Shown: positions 36,971 to 64,000 of the stretch, one piece after another
Position numbering within the stretch: position 1 is the first letter of the stretch
Layout of the letters: every line of letters begins with the position of its first letter
NCBI GenBank assembly: GCA_021613335.1
Contig: JAJTWR010000263.1
Span: 1,151,001-1,215,000, forward strand
Length of the DNA stretch: 64,000 bases
Direction of reading: 5' to 3'
Source: Whitmania pigra
Taxonomy: Eukaryota; Annelida; Clitellata; Hirudinida; Haemopidae
The notes under the pieces: generated by a model
The model's database searches: none
What the model was told of the DNA's origin: nothing
The model's input: only the letters and a program-made list of their open reading frames with translations
Position numbers and translations under genes: made by a program

Positions 36971-39900
36971 TCATTCAAGACAAATTCCTGTTGCTTGTTG
37001 AAGCTGCATGATCTCACTGCACAGCAATGCATTGCAGAAACCTGACTAAAACAAAATATGTTTATCCAAGAAACCCATGAATCGAGTGCCACTTTTAACC
37101 ATGAACATACACGAAGGGCAAATTTATAGGCCTGCTTTGCCTCAAAATGACGACATTTCTGCATGCTGACCATGCACAAGTACGCCCAGACTTCAGGATC
37201 TTCATTGTTCAGAAAGTTTGCTTCTATCAAAGCTTCCTCTGCTTCTTTCAGTTGGCTCAACTTCAGAAGAAAAGTAATGCTTGCACAGAATTTTAAGATA
37301 ATAAAAAACTAAATCTCCTCACCCTGTAACAAGCTATGCCTGCTCCAAGCCATGTTAGACATGTAGGATTCTTCTTACAAGCCATTAGATAGATTTGTTT
37401 TGATTCTTGAAACTGAGAAAATATTTATCAAGTCATAGAACTTGTCTCTGCAGTGGCATTATGTTTGAATCTGTGCAGTGATGTAACAAACTTTTGACAT
37501 GTATATGAGGGAGGCTCCTAGTCTGAGGTAAACATAGTGCAAGTCTGAATCTTCTGAGCCATATGAAATTCTCCTTTCAAAACAGCAAGCAGCATTCTCA
37601 TAATCATTCATCAGGTATCTCAAGTGGCCCAGTGTCGTCCAAGCTTTTGGAACCTGGCAATACAATACAGTTTCATGCCTCACACATTTTCCACCTTTAT
37701 TCATTTTGTTAAAATATAATTCTGAATGTCATGTAAGTGCAACCTGCATGCACATGTTGATGGCAATGTTAATGAATTCTTCAGCTTCACAGTAGAGCTT
37801 CTTGATGATGTAGAGCTGAGACATTTCCAAGTAATAGCTAAAGTTGAAGCCTCCATAGCAGTCGACAGCATGTCGGGCTAGTGCCTTCTCTCTGAACTGA
37901 TGAGTGAAATCAATAAAATTAAGTGGAATGTCTTTGAGTCTCATCCTAAGTGCTTACTTTTCAACTTCTGCTTAAAGTTACTATTACATAAGAGACATAA
38001 TAACTATATCAATATAAATACATTACAAGCTCGTAAATGTTTTATTTTTATATAAAATCAAATAACTTAATTATTCATCCCAAATTTCTATGGAATTGTG
38101 ATAATGACACTTTCAATAAAAGCACATCTAACAATGATTTCATTGGCACAGGCGAGGAATGCAAGTGCATCCACATAAACTGAGTCTCTGAGCATCACAG
38201 GTCTTTCAGGGTCAGGAAGGGGCTCAACAGTTTCATTTACTATCTGCACCTTTTCTACTGCATTAACAATTGAGTTTATAAGCAATGTCACCATTACTAT
38301 TATTTACGACTTGCTAATGCAATTGTCATGTGGACACATACCATTTTACTAATTTTTGTGTATGTATATATATGTATATAAATTAACAATTATATGAATT
38401 CAATATATATATATAAATATTAAATATATTATATATATATATATATTTATGTAAATATATAGTATATATATGTAGTATACACATATATATATCCAAATTG
38501 AATTTATATAATTGTTAATTTAACTTAAGAGAATTTCTGGTTGCTACTGCTAAATTTAAAATTGGGTGGGTAATATTCCAAAAATTTCATGCCTTTTTTG
38601 GAGGTCTTTTTAGACTTTGACCTTGATGAACTCCTTAGTTGGGGAGTCTCAGGGGAACTCTTGGGAACAGCCACCGGTTCCTGCTCAGTCTTTTCCTCAG
38701 GGCATGGGATGACATATTCTGGCCTCTTAAATGCCAGATGACATGCTTCAGAAATTGCCTTTTCAAACATGATGGCATTCCCGATGTGGTCGTAAAATAA
38801 ACCTGTAGTGAGAAGCAGTTTTAGAAGCACAAGTGAAACAAATAAAAGTTTATTAAGCCAGTTATTTTCATGTTGTTAGTAATATAATAATGTTTTTATG
38901 ATGCAATGGAAAAGATATAATGTATCACTACAAATAGACATCTAAGTATATATGTGAGATGTCAAGGTTAACTATAATTTGATTTTAATTGCACAATCTT
39001 AGAATGGTAATCTCGCACCAAGTATGACCCATGCTGCAATGTTTGAAGGATCTGTTACTGTTGCAGCCTCAAAAAGACATTCTGCCACTCCTGTGCAATC
39101 TCTGTAAGTGTGGCAAACCCCACTCATGATCAGACTGAAGAGAAATGCATTGTACTGAAGCAGCATTAGTTATTTAATAATAGCCACATGAAGCTTCCAA
39201 CCCATTCATGTGCCTGCAATCCACTGCCACACACTCCTTGAAGCATTCGCCTGCCTGTACGAAATAAATGACACATGAATAAATTGAGCAACACTTATTG
39301 GGAGAGAGTTTGTAGCAAAATGGTATAATTAATTAAAAGCAGAATTTTAACCCGAATGAAATCTTCAATCAGCATGTAATGACAACCAGCATCAAACCAG
39401 TAGTCAGGGTTCCTTCTGTCTCGAGAGATTCTCTGCAAAACATCATGCAAATGACTTTCTACTATATAATATGTTAGATTAATGGACATCAGATTATTAT
39501 TTATGAGATCTTATTGATGCATCTGTCAATATTATCAATATTTACTTAAATACATTGCCCATCATAATCATTGTTTGATTGAAAAATAAGGAACAAGCTA
39601 GGTTTTTGTTTTTAAATTTGAGAATTATATGTCATATTTAAAACGAATGATCATAAATTTGTTTTTAAATTTGAGAATTAAATGTCATATTTAAAATGAA
39701 TGATCATAAGTTTTATTTACCTCAAAATAATACTTCTCTGCCAAGCAGTGTTTGTGGACAAAATCTGCTTCCTGTGCAAAGTGTTTCAACTGTTCATCAG
39801 TGATGGTGACGTGGATAGGATCTGGTTTTTCTTCTGCTGCTATGTATTTGAGCAAAGAAGAGTGCATCTCGTCCACCAATAGGGTGTACAGTTCACTCAG

Positions 39901-42900
39901 GAAGCACTAAATAATTAAAATCAGTCCTCACAACCATTTCCCGACATGCATGTTATGTCAAAAACTTAACAGATAAATTTCAAAACCTGAAATTCTTCAC
40001 TGCACTCAAAGACAGTGGTCCTGCAGAATCTATCCCTCACAATTTTAACCACAGCATGACGTATCTGCTCCTTGAATGCCAGGTACTTACCACTGGAGTT
40101 CAAATGGTATAGAAGTTTCTGTCTTCTGTTAACCAGAAAAATATTCATAAAATATGAGCCATTTGCAATCACGATTTGAATAAAGTTTTTAGCTCAAGAA
40201 CAAACTCAAATTGAACTTAAAACTTGCCTCTCTTCAAAATTCTGTTCATTTGTTTCTGCTGAGTCTTCATTTTCAGTTTTAAAGAATTTTCTGAAATTAA
40301 ACAAATACAATTTACAAACTGAAATAAGAATAAAGTCAGAATGGCTATTGACTAAGTGTATCTTGATCCTATTATCAACAAAACATTGTTACAATCGCAG
40401 AAATAAATGTTTTTATTAATTCATTTCCAGCTTAAAATTGGCAATTAATACACTGTGTTCAGTGCACAAAAACTTCAATTTAAAGCCTGTTGAACTAATA
40501 ATTGTTGTAATTAACTATGGTTAATCAAACAGATGTTATTGACATATCAGACTCACTCAAACTCATCCAGAAGGAGTTTGGCAATTGAAATGATTTTATT
40601 GCGATAATCTGTTATTGCCTGAAAATCATATAATCATTTGATTTTAAGAGATTAATTAGAGTCAACAATTAATGAGTGAGTGAAGTTTGAGTAAATATTT
40701 TTAGATTTTAGATTAAATTGAGATTACAACCACAAAAATTAAATTATAAACTACCTTCTCTGAAGTGTTTGTCTTTTTTGGATAAATAGGCCTTGGAGGA
40801 ATGATTTTTGACACCCTTTGTAATAATATTATCAGTAATGAATAAGAAAATATTGAATGCAAATTAATAATAAATGGCACTGCAATCTGCTTTATTTGAA
40901 GCCAGTTATAATCTTTCTTGTGACATTACTACAGGCAGAATTTATGTCAAGAATTTATTTTGTGAATACATTCAAAAATGATTTTATTTTATGATTTGCC
41001 TGCAGGAACATTTTTACAATTAAATTATTATTTAACAGTTAATTATTATAATTAAAGTATTTGTATGAATTAAGAATAACAAAACTTCAAAATAGACAAA
41101 CTTCAGAGATGATTCATCAGAAGTCACTTTTGGATAAAAAGGGTGGTCAAGACAGATTTCCAGCATGATGTAAGATACTGCCTTATTATACTCTTCTCCT
41201 TCCGATTTCTTCTTGTCTTCGCTCTCATCTTCATGAACTTCTTCCACTTTTGGGGTATGCTTTAAAATTAAAATAAATGTAAAGCTTCAACAGATTTGTG
41301 AAACTCTCAGTTTATGGTTTATGGTATCTATTTTACTTAATAACTTAAGGTTAATTAATCTATTTAAAGAAATACTTGGCTTGTTGGTAATCATCTAACT
41401 TTAAAATAATGCATTAAAATCAAAAGCCCGCCTAAAATGTTAACAAAGAACGATTCAATATTAATTAAAAATTAACTCGAAACATGCCTGCAGGCAAAGC
41501 ATAAACAAGAAATATTAAATAGTTCTTGTAAGACACAAAATTGCAAGAGAACATTAAAATTCAACACGAGCGCATCATATACCCCCTTTTTTATTTCTTT
41601 ATTTTTGTCGCTGGCAATTTTATTTGGAGCCTACAATGACAAGAGTGGCTGGAATCAGTTATAAGAGCCAACAGCTGTGACTAAAAAATTATTTCTTAAA
41701 TCTTGAATCGACAGAACCTTTTTCTCTTTAGCATCCTCTTTCTTGGGAATCACAGGAGGGGAAGTTGCATTAACTTGGTTGATAATTAATTTTCGTGCTT
41801 CCTCAGCGATGCTCTTCTGTTGTTTTGCCTGCAATGTTGACCAATAATTTAATATAATTTAATAGGTATGTGCAGATGGCAAATAATGAATAATGTTGAC
41901 CAATAATTTAATATAATTTGATAGATATATGCATATGCCAAATAATAAATAATATTTCTGTTCAGAAGAATTAAGTGAAATAAAATATAAAATTCAACGA
42001 AATGCTTGAAATTAACCTTTCCCTTCAGTTCTTCTTCATTAAACCCCACTACTTTGTAGGCTCCTCTAATCCTAGATCCTGATTAATATAAAAGGGTAAA
42101 CACTTTAAAATGGTTAAAAATTAGTTACAAGTTAACTTTTTAATCTAAATGAAGATCTAATTATTTTGAAATTACCAAATACACTAGCTTCACTTTCTCA
42201 TTTTCAGATTCACGCACTCATATTAATCGCCACAAATGCACACAATCAGAACGTTTACCTCCGGGATGAATGAGTGGTGTCACATCAATGTACGCAACTC
42301 CGTGGAAACTGATAGGCATTTCATCAGGTATCTTCAGAAGATATTTACATTTCAGTTCACACTTATTTAAGTGTTAAGAAGTATCTTTTAGTACCTTCTC
42401 AGAGCCTTTCTCTCCTGCAGGCATCTTGTATATCTCAAGCGGTAGGTACCTTGATTGCAGGATTTTGCACTTCAATCTGTTTTGTCGAAATTTTTTTTAA
42501 TTATGCTGTTTATGGTCAATATTACTCATTTGCTCATCTTATCATTGTTAAATTGGTAAATGTTTAGTAAATTAAATCTTAATTGAATGTGATTATTCAA
42601 AATGATTTGATAAAATATATAAAAAAATACCAAGATGATGCCCCTTACTTTTCAACAGCCTCCGTCCCCAAATAGAATTTCCTTTCTTGATTCCATTGCA
42701 CACGAGGTTTGCATTTGTATGAATTCTTTCTAAATGAAAAATCCTCGCACATTCTCAAATCTCCCGACTCGTCGCTGTATTTCTCCGTCCCTATCTTCCT
42801 GCATGGAGGACATATTTAATACATCATTCTTATATCAATTAATAAATTTATTATTCTTATAATTATTATGGCTGAGATTAACTAAGCAGAGAAATGGATA

Positions 42901-44247
42901 TAACATTGATTGAGGTCAATGAAACATCAACCGAAGCTGAATGAATAATTGTTATCTTTAAAAGTTGCAACAAGACATGAAACATCCACTGACTTATGGC
43001 TCAAATAAGCAGCCTCTCCAACAGCCGAACCCGGCAGCGACCATTTTTTTCTGTCGTCGTGGACTTCCTTGCTTTCGAGTGGCTTCAGGTATTTTCCCGA
43101 AGAAAACACTCCTAACACATCATCCTGTTTTGGGGAGATGCTGTGTTATTTTGACTTGATTATTAGTATTTCTAGCTTCTAAATGTTGAAAATTTAAAAT
43201 TCAAAATTCCCCTGCCAAAGTGAGTTCTAGATCCACCACTGCTTTCTAGCTTAATTCACCAATGACCGTGTTGAATTATTTTAAGAAACCAAAATATAAA
43301 CCATGCAGGTTTGAGGAAAGCAACAAGCAGCAACATAATTGAAGTTTTGTTCCAGAGCTTCCCAGGAATCAGGGGGAGACATCAACGATTCAACTGTGAA
43401 TGTCAGGAGGTTACCATTTTTCATGTCCTCCTCGTTGACCAGTGGTCCATCACAACATATCGAGAGCTCTATTTCTGCCTTTAAAATTTATTAATAAGTC
43501 AATTAATTTACAGTATACAGATATTTTAACTATTTCAAACAATTATTGGCAAGATCGATTTTTTTTAACAGATTTTTTTTAGCACCTTTAATGAGTTGGG
43601 GCTCTGTTCAAATGAAGATCCTGGAAATGGCTGAAGTTGAAAACATGAACGAAGATAGGTTTCTCCTGCATTTGTTGATATATAATCTGTAACATTGTCC
43701 ATAATCAATTCCAGTATATAAATCTAACCTAAGACAAATTGTTGCAGTTCCAATGAACACTGAGCTATAACGTTGGACTTGTCTTTATCATCTTTATCTT
43801 TTGATGACAGTCCAATTACTGAACCTAATCAATTTGTAATTTACTGGTATCTTTATCTATTAAAATCTTGTAATTGTTCTTAATAAAAATAATAATCTCA
43901 CAAATCAAAGGCTTCGACACTACTTCATCGAGTGAACTGTAATCATTCTGGCCAATAACGTGAGCAGCGGAAAATTCAACCACTACAAACGAGCTGGGAA
44001 CGTTTGTAATTTTATCAGATTCTCCTAAAACTTTATCTCCCAATTCCAACTTTAATGTCACTTCACCGTCATAGTCCTGATGACGAAAAGTACATGCGAG
44101 CACGAAGCTATTCTTGATACTTATTGTGATGTCTTGAATTTCCGTTAAAACATATAACCAAACTTGAAATAATTATCATTGTTATTGACTTACCAAGTCT
44201 CGTATTTGATGAACGTTAACTGCTATTTTGGAATTATTCTCGTCCAT
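36971..44247 (-). CDS. CFAP70: Cilia- and flagella-associated protein 70 (CFAP70/TTC18)
   Basis: CFAP70 is an axonemal protein linked to outer dynein arms and ciliary beating. Exon 1 starts at 44,247 (MDENNSKIAVNVHQIRD); about 27 small exons follow and the stop is at 36,971. Recognisable blocks in order: N-terminal C2-like region (43.9-44.1 kb, GEVTLKLELGDKVLGES); MPISFHGVAYIDVTPLIHPG (about 42.3 kb); NSSGKYLAFKEQIRHAVVK (about 40.1 kb); LSELYTLLVDEMHSSLL (about 39.9 kb); then TPR repeats, e.g. YWFDAGCHYMLIED, KAWTTLGHLRYLMNDYENAA, CLTWLGAGIACYR and EAEEALIEANFLNNEDPEV. Order and content match the vertebrate family through to the end (EIMQLQQATGI). The exon 1 donor choice is uncertain; several middle exon borders are approximate. 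The gene is convergent with DDX24. Confidence 0.92.
38340..38520. repeat. TA-rich simple repeat in a CFAP70 intron
   Basis: About 180 bp of alternating TA with GTATATATG variants. Its flanks contain an inverted copy of TTAATTTATATAATTGTT-like sequence, so a hairpin is possible. Confidence 0.8.
39602..39713. repeat. Tandem direct repeat, two copies of about 56 bp
   Basis: TTTTTAAATTTGAGAATTA, then GTCATATTTAAAA, then GAATGATCATAA occurs twice in a row with few differences, in a CFAP70 intron. Confidence 0.8.
41838..41952. repeat. Tandem direct repeat, two copies of about 60 bp
   Basis: GTTGACCAATAATTTAATAT, then a GATA/GGTATGTGCA stretch and CAAATAAT, occurs twice in succession in a CFAP70 intron. 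Confidence 0.8.
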
Positions 44248-45194
44248 CCCCTTCCCCGTACAAAAGATTAAAGCTGCCTTATTTCTAGAACATCTGGTTG
44301 CTATGGATGCGAATTTGTCAAGTATGGATTAAAGGCAATGAAATTATAGTAGTTTCGATAATAAGAATTTATTCATTTGAAAAGCAACTACAATTATTTT
44401 ACGTAGAAATTTAATTTAATTTATGCTACTTTAGACAATCTCGTAAAACAAGTGAACGACTTCTTTTATTACATATCAAATATCTACAATCTAGTTTAAA
44501 AACTTTAACTTTAGTTACATCATTCAGAAAAAGGTGGCAGTTTACAAACGAGAGAGAACGTCGCGCTGTTAAATTCAAGCAGCAGTTTTCAGTCGAAGAA
44601 ATGAACGAGTTTATCCAATAAGACACGACTCGCCTCCTGACGTGAGTAAGGTTCCAGTTTGCGTGCTTAGCCATAATGACATTGACAAATAATTAGCGAC
44701 AACAGAAAACTACAAAAGAGCAACATAAGTACCAGGATTAAAGCTACAACTGAATTGAAGGCTAACGTCAGTCTCGTTCCGCGGTCCATTGTTTTCCACG
44801 GACAATTCAAATTGTGCTTCGATAACACTGATAACACTTCGATAGGACGGGTTCCCAGATCTCTCTCCATCATTACTTCGGAATTATTCAACATAATACA
44901 AAACTATTTGTTCATAAAAAAATATTTATAATTTCTTGGTAAATATTATTTCATGAAGTGGCCATGTCACGAGTTTCGTCAGCGAACCGTAAATGCATGC
45001 CAGTATAACTGCAGCGGATATTGCCTTGATTCTCTCCAGCAACAAACGATAAACAAATGAGGTCGAGGAGATCCAGAAAATTGGAAGGTGAAAGGCATAG
45101 AATGAGAAACTTATCGTATCACATGCGCATGTCAGTCTCAAGCTCATGTATTCATGCGACGTAATATCCTGCCGATGGATGGAGAACTTTCCGC
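44248..45194. other. Spacer between CFAP70 start and glutamate receptor stop
   Basis: Probably the glutamate-receptor 3' UTR plus the CFAP70 promoter. It contains one small membrane-protein-like open frame at 44,667-44,894 (listed separately). Confidence 0.4.
44667..44894 (-). CDS. Possible small membrane protein (75 codons), unverified
   Basis: An unspliced ATG-to-stop frame encodes 75 residues with one strong hydrophobic stretch (LILVLMLLFCSFLLSLII) preceded by MDRGTRLTLAFNS. The frame could be a real small-protein gene or merely an open stretch in the glutamate receptor 3' UTR. I know no homologue. Confidence 0.2.
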   Translation of the reverse strand: MLNNSEVMMERDLGTRPIEVLSVLSKHNLNCPWKTMDRGTRLTLAFNSVVALILVLMLLFCSFLLSLIICQCHYG

Positions 45195-61866
<16,672 letters not shown>

Positions 61867-62040
61867 CTGGAAATTTAGGAAGTGTTGTTGATTTTTCTAG
61901 AATTTTTCAAGTCTCTCTTGTTTCCTTTAAATTTCAAACTTTTGCTATGTTTACCGCTCGACTTACTGGTAAACGAATTCAAATGATGTATTTCGTGCAT
62001 AAATTTAATCGTGTTTTGTAAAATTGCTAACATTGCTATT

Positions 62041-62140
62041 ATGAAATTAATGTAATATTAATTAATTAGTTAATGTAATATTAATTAATTAGTTAATGTA
62101 ATATTAATTAATTAGTTAATGTAATAATAATTAATTAATT
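62041..62140. repeat. Tandem repeat, about 28-bp unit
   Basis: TGTAATATTAATTAATTAG plus TTAA is repeated three to four times, the last copy altered. Confidence 0.85.
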
Positions 62141-63802
62141 GTGCACTGTAAAATCGCAAATGTGAAGTTAAGCACTTAATTCAATAAATGGATGTTATTG
62201 TACTGTATTGTGATGTTAAATTTTATAAATAGTAATGCGTTGAATATTTTTCAATTAAATTCAGTTACAACGGTCAGGGTAAATATTCGCTTTTGTATTA
62301 ATACAAAAAAGAGAAAAGTGTCAAAGAAAAACATGCGGTTGTAAAAGTGCTGATCTTTGACAGAATCCTGTCGTACAAAATTTACATGACAGGAATTATT
62401 TTGCATTACATTTACTCTTCTAGTTGTTGTTTCATATTTTAATATTATTAAATGTAAATATTTCAACATAAACATTAAATTGCTAGAAAACTGAATCCCA
62501 AAACTCGAGGGTAGCTAAATTATTAGGGATGGATGTCCATTTTTTACCATTTATCACCATCTTTATTATCGGCCATCCTCTTTCTATCCATTAATCAGAA
62601 TCATTTCTTTTGATCCATAATTACGAATTTTGCCCACCTATTCATCGTCACCTATTCATCTGTTCATTCAACAAAGAAGTCAACGAAATATTAAATGTAT
62701 CTTTATATCATCATGTTAAATCAATTTTAGAAATTGAGCTATTTGTGCTTAAATGTCAAGACTTACTTGCCGCTTTACTGAACAAAGCCATGATCTACAG
62801 TTTGCAGTTCAACTTATGTAGCTACTGAAGTCCTCAGTTTGGCTCAATATTTCAATTATATTTTTACCATAAAAACGAATATTCGATTCTCGCAACAGCT
62901 GCCTTCGACAGCCAATTTTCATCTTTGTAATAAATAATGTAAATATATCGCAAATAATGTTTGGAAAGTTACCAACAAAAATCTGATCCGTGGGCAAAAA
63001 AAACTTCTTAATCTGCACATGGATGGCAGATTAAAATTTGAACTTCATCTTGTGGATTGCTCTGTAATCAAATTCTGTTGCTATAGGAAATTTTCAAATT
63101 ATAAGATAAATTCGGGAGAAATAAAAGTACAGATTTAGTAAGGTATACGAAAATAATCAGTTTCAAATTCTGTGACTGATTGTGAAACAGTTTCTCAATA
63201 GAAAAATATTTTAATATTTATTAAATATTTTAATATTTAAATATCCAGTAAACCTTGGATTGTTGAAGGTGCTCAGTTGCAATTATTAGTACTGACTTCA
63301 TCCTGAAGGAATCTCGTAATTTGAGTCAATCAAAATCGAGAAATCATGAGAAATTCTTTACAAACAAAATAAACGTTTTGCAAATTTCAAATCTAAAGAA
63401 AATAACTGTCTTTTATTTGAAGTTGTGTGCAGTTTTAGATAATTCTCCAAGAAATAAGATGCAATGAACGTTTCGATGTTTTATAGTGGATTGACACGAA
63501 GTAACCTCATAAATTGGTTTAAAGAAAAATACGTTTTTATATCGGCATACGCGTAATAGAAAAATACACAGAATTTAAATATGATTGTCAAATATTTACA
63601 TATTGCATTCATAAAGTTCTTCATAACTGAAAAAAATTGTTTTTGGCGGTATTTTAGTGCAAGAACATTCATGGTTATATTGAATTTTTTAAAAGATAAA
63701 CTCGGTAGTAATAAAAACCACAATCTCATCACGACTTCTCAACTTTTCAAAAACATTTTTTCGAACCCCAACTACATGTGTAATATTCATATGTTTGTTT
63801 TT

Positions 63803-63918
63803 TTATTTAAATATAGAGGATGTTTTATATTTAAATATAGAGGATATTTTGTATTTAAATATAGAGGAAATTTTGTATTTAAATATGGCGGATGCTTTGT
63901 ATTTAAATGTAGAGAAAA
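63803..63918. repeat. Tandem repeat, about 27-bp unit, five copies
   Basis: TTTAAATATAGAGGATGTTT-type units repeat about five times in phase with codons, giving FKYRG-x-FV peptides on the plus strand. Being AT-rich and isolated, it is more likely a minisatellite than a gene. Confidence 0.8.
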
Positions 63919-64000
63919 TACCGTGGGAAATAAGAAAAAATCAAAAAAGAGATTAATGTAGAAATTAAAATTGTGACATGAACTTCTCTCTAAAATAATA

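Larger units (their letters stand above)
61867..64000. other. Upstream intron or 5' region of the glutamate receptor, no exon recognised
   Basis: The signal-peptide and first amino-terminal-domain exons should lie upstream, but no exon with receptor similarity is visible up to the right edge. Two small tandem repeats are present (62,041-62,140 and 63,803-63,918). Confidence 0.5.

Noticed and set aside
62809..63018. First amino-terminal-domain exon of the glutamate receptor
   Set aside because: The 69-codon frame has no resemblance to receptor N-termini and no clean splice borders.

Overview
This window is metazoan nuclear DNA. Genes are split by many small AT-rich introns with GT/GC...AG borders. 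Microsatellites, DNA-transposon remnants and tRNA-derived SINEs are common, and several animal-specific genes are recognisable (nesprin, SAP30-like, CFAP70, an AMPA-type glutamate receptor). AT-rich introns and lophotrochozoan-looking proteins make an annelid or other spiralian plausible, but the exact organism is inference.

Layout. 1-17,064 (-): the 5' part of a giant nesprin/SYNE1-like gene, with tandem CH actin-binding domains at its N-terminus and a long coiled-coil/spectrin-like rod running off the left edge. 17,065-19,589: intergenic, with a tiny MITE. 19,590-20,320 (+): SAP30/SAP30L corepressor subunit. 21,100-26,600: a SINE, then an unidentified minus-strand gene whose 3' end is tandemly duplicated. 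One of that gene's introns holds a 1.07 kb foldback-like element with arms built of short GC-rich repeats. 26,600-29,880: no confident gene; direct repeats, a degenerate tRNA-like sequence and a GC-rich island. 29,888-30,802 (-): small tail-anchored highly charged protein. 31,341-32,328 (-): secreted C-type lectin. 32,844-36,881 (+): DDX24 helicase, 15 exons, tail-to-tail with CFAP70 (36,971-44,247, -), only 89 bp between stop codons. 45,195-61,866 (-): 14 exons of an AMPA-type ionotropic glutamate receptor, 5' end missing from what I can recognise. Its introns hold long (GAT)n and (ATT)n arrays, a SINE and a 2.05 kb hAT element with perfect 8-bp target-site duplication. 61,867-64,000: no gene seen.

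The genes do not form a pathway; they are ordinary neighbours in an animal genome (nucleus-cytoskeleton linkage, chromatin repression, ribosome biogenesis, ciliary axoneme, synaptic signalling). The most notable points are: an AMPA receptor whose pore Q/R site is genomically arginine (two in a row); the foldback element; the hAT insertion; the tandem 3'-exon duplication; two GCGAGT (GC-AG) introns; and overlapping opposite-strand poly(A) signals. All exon borders were worked out by hand from reading-frame continuity and splice motifs; no alignment or search was run.
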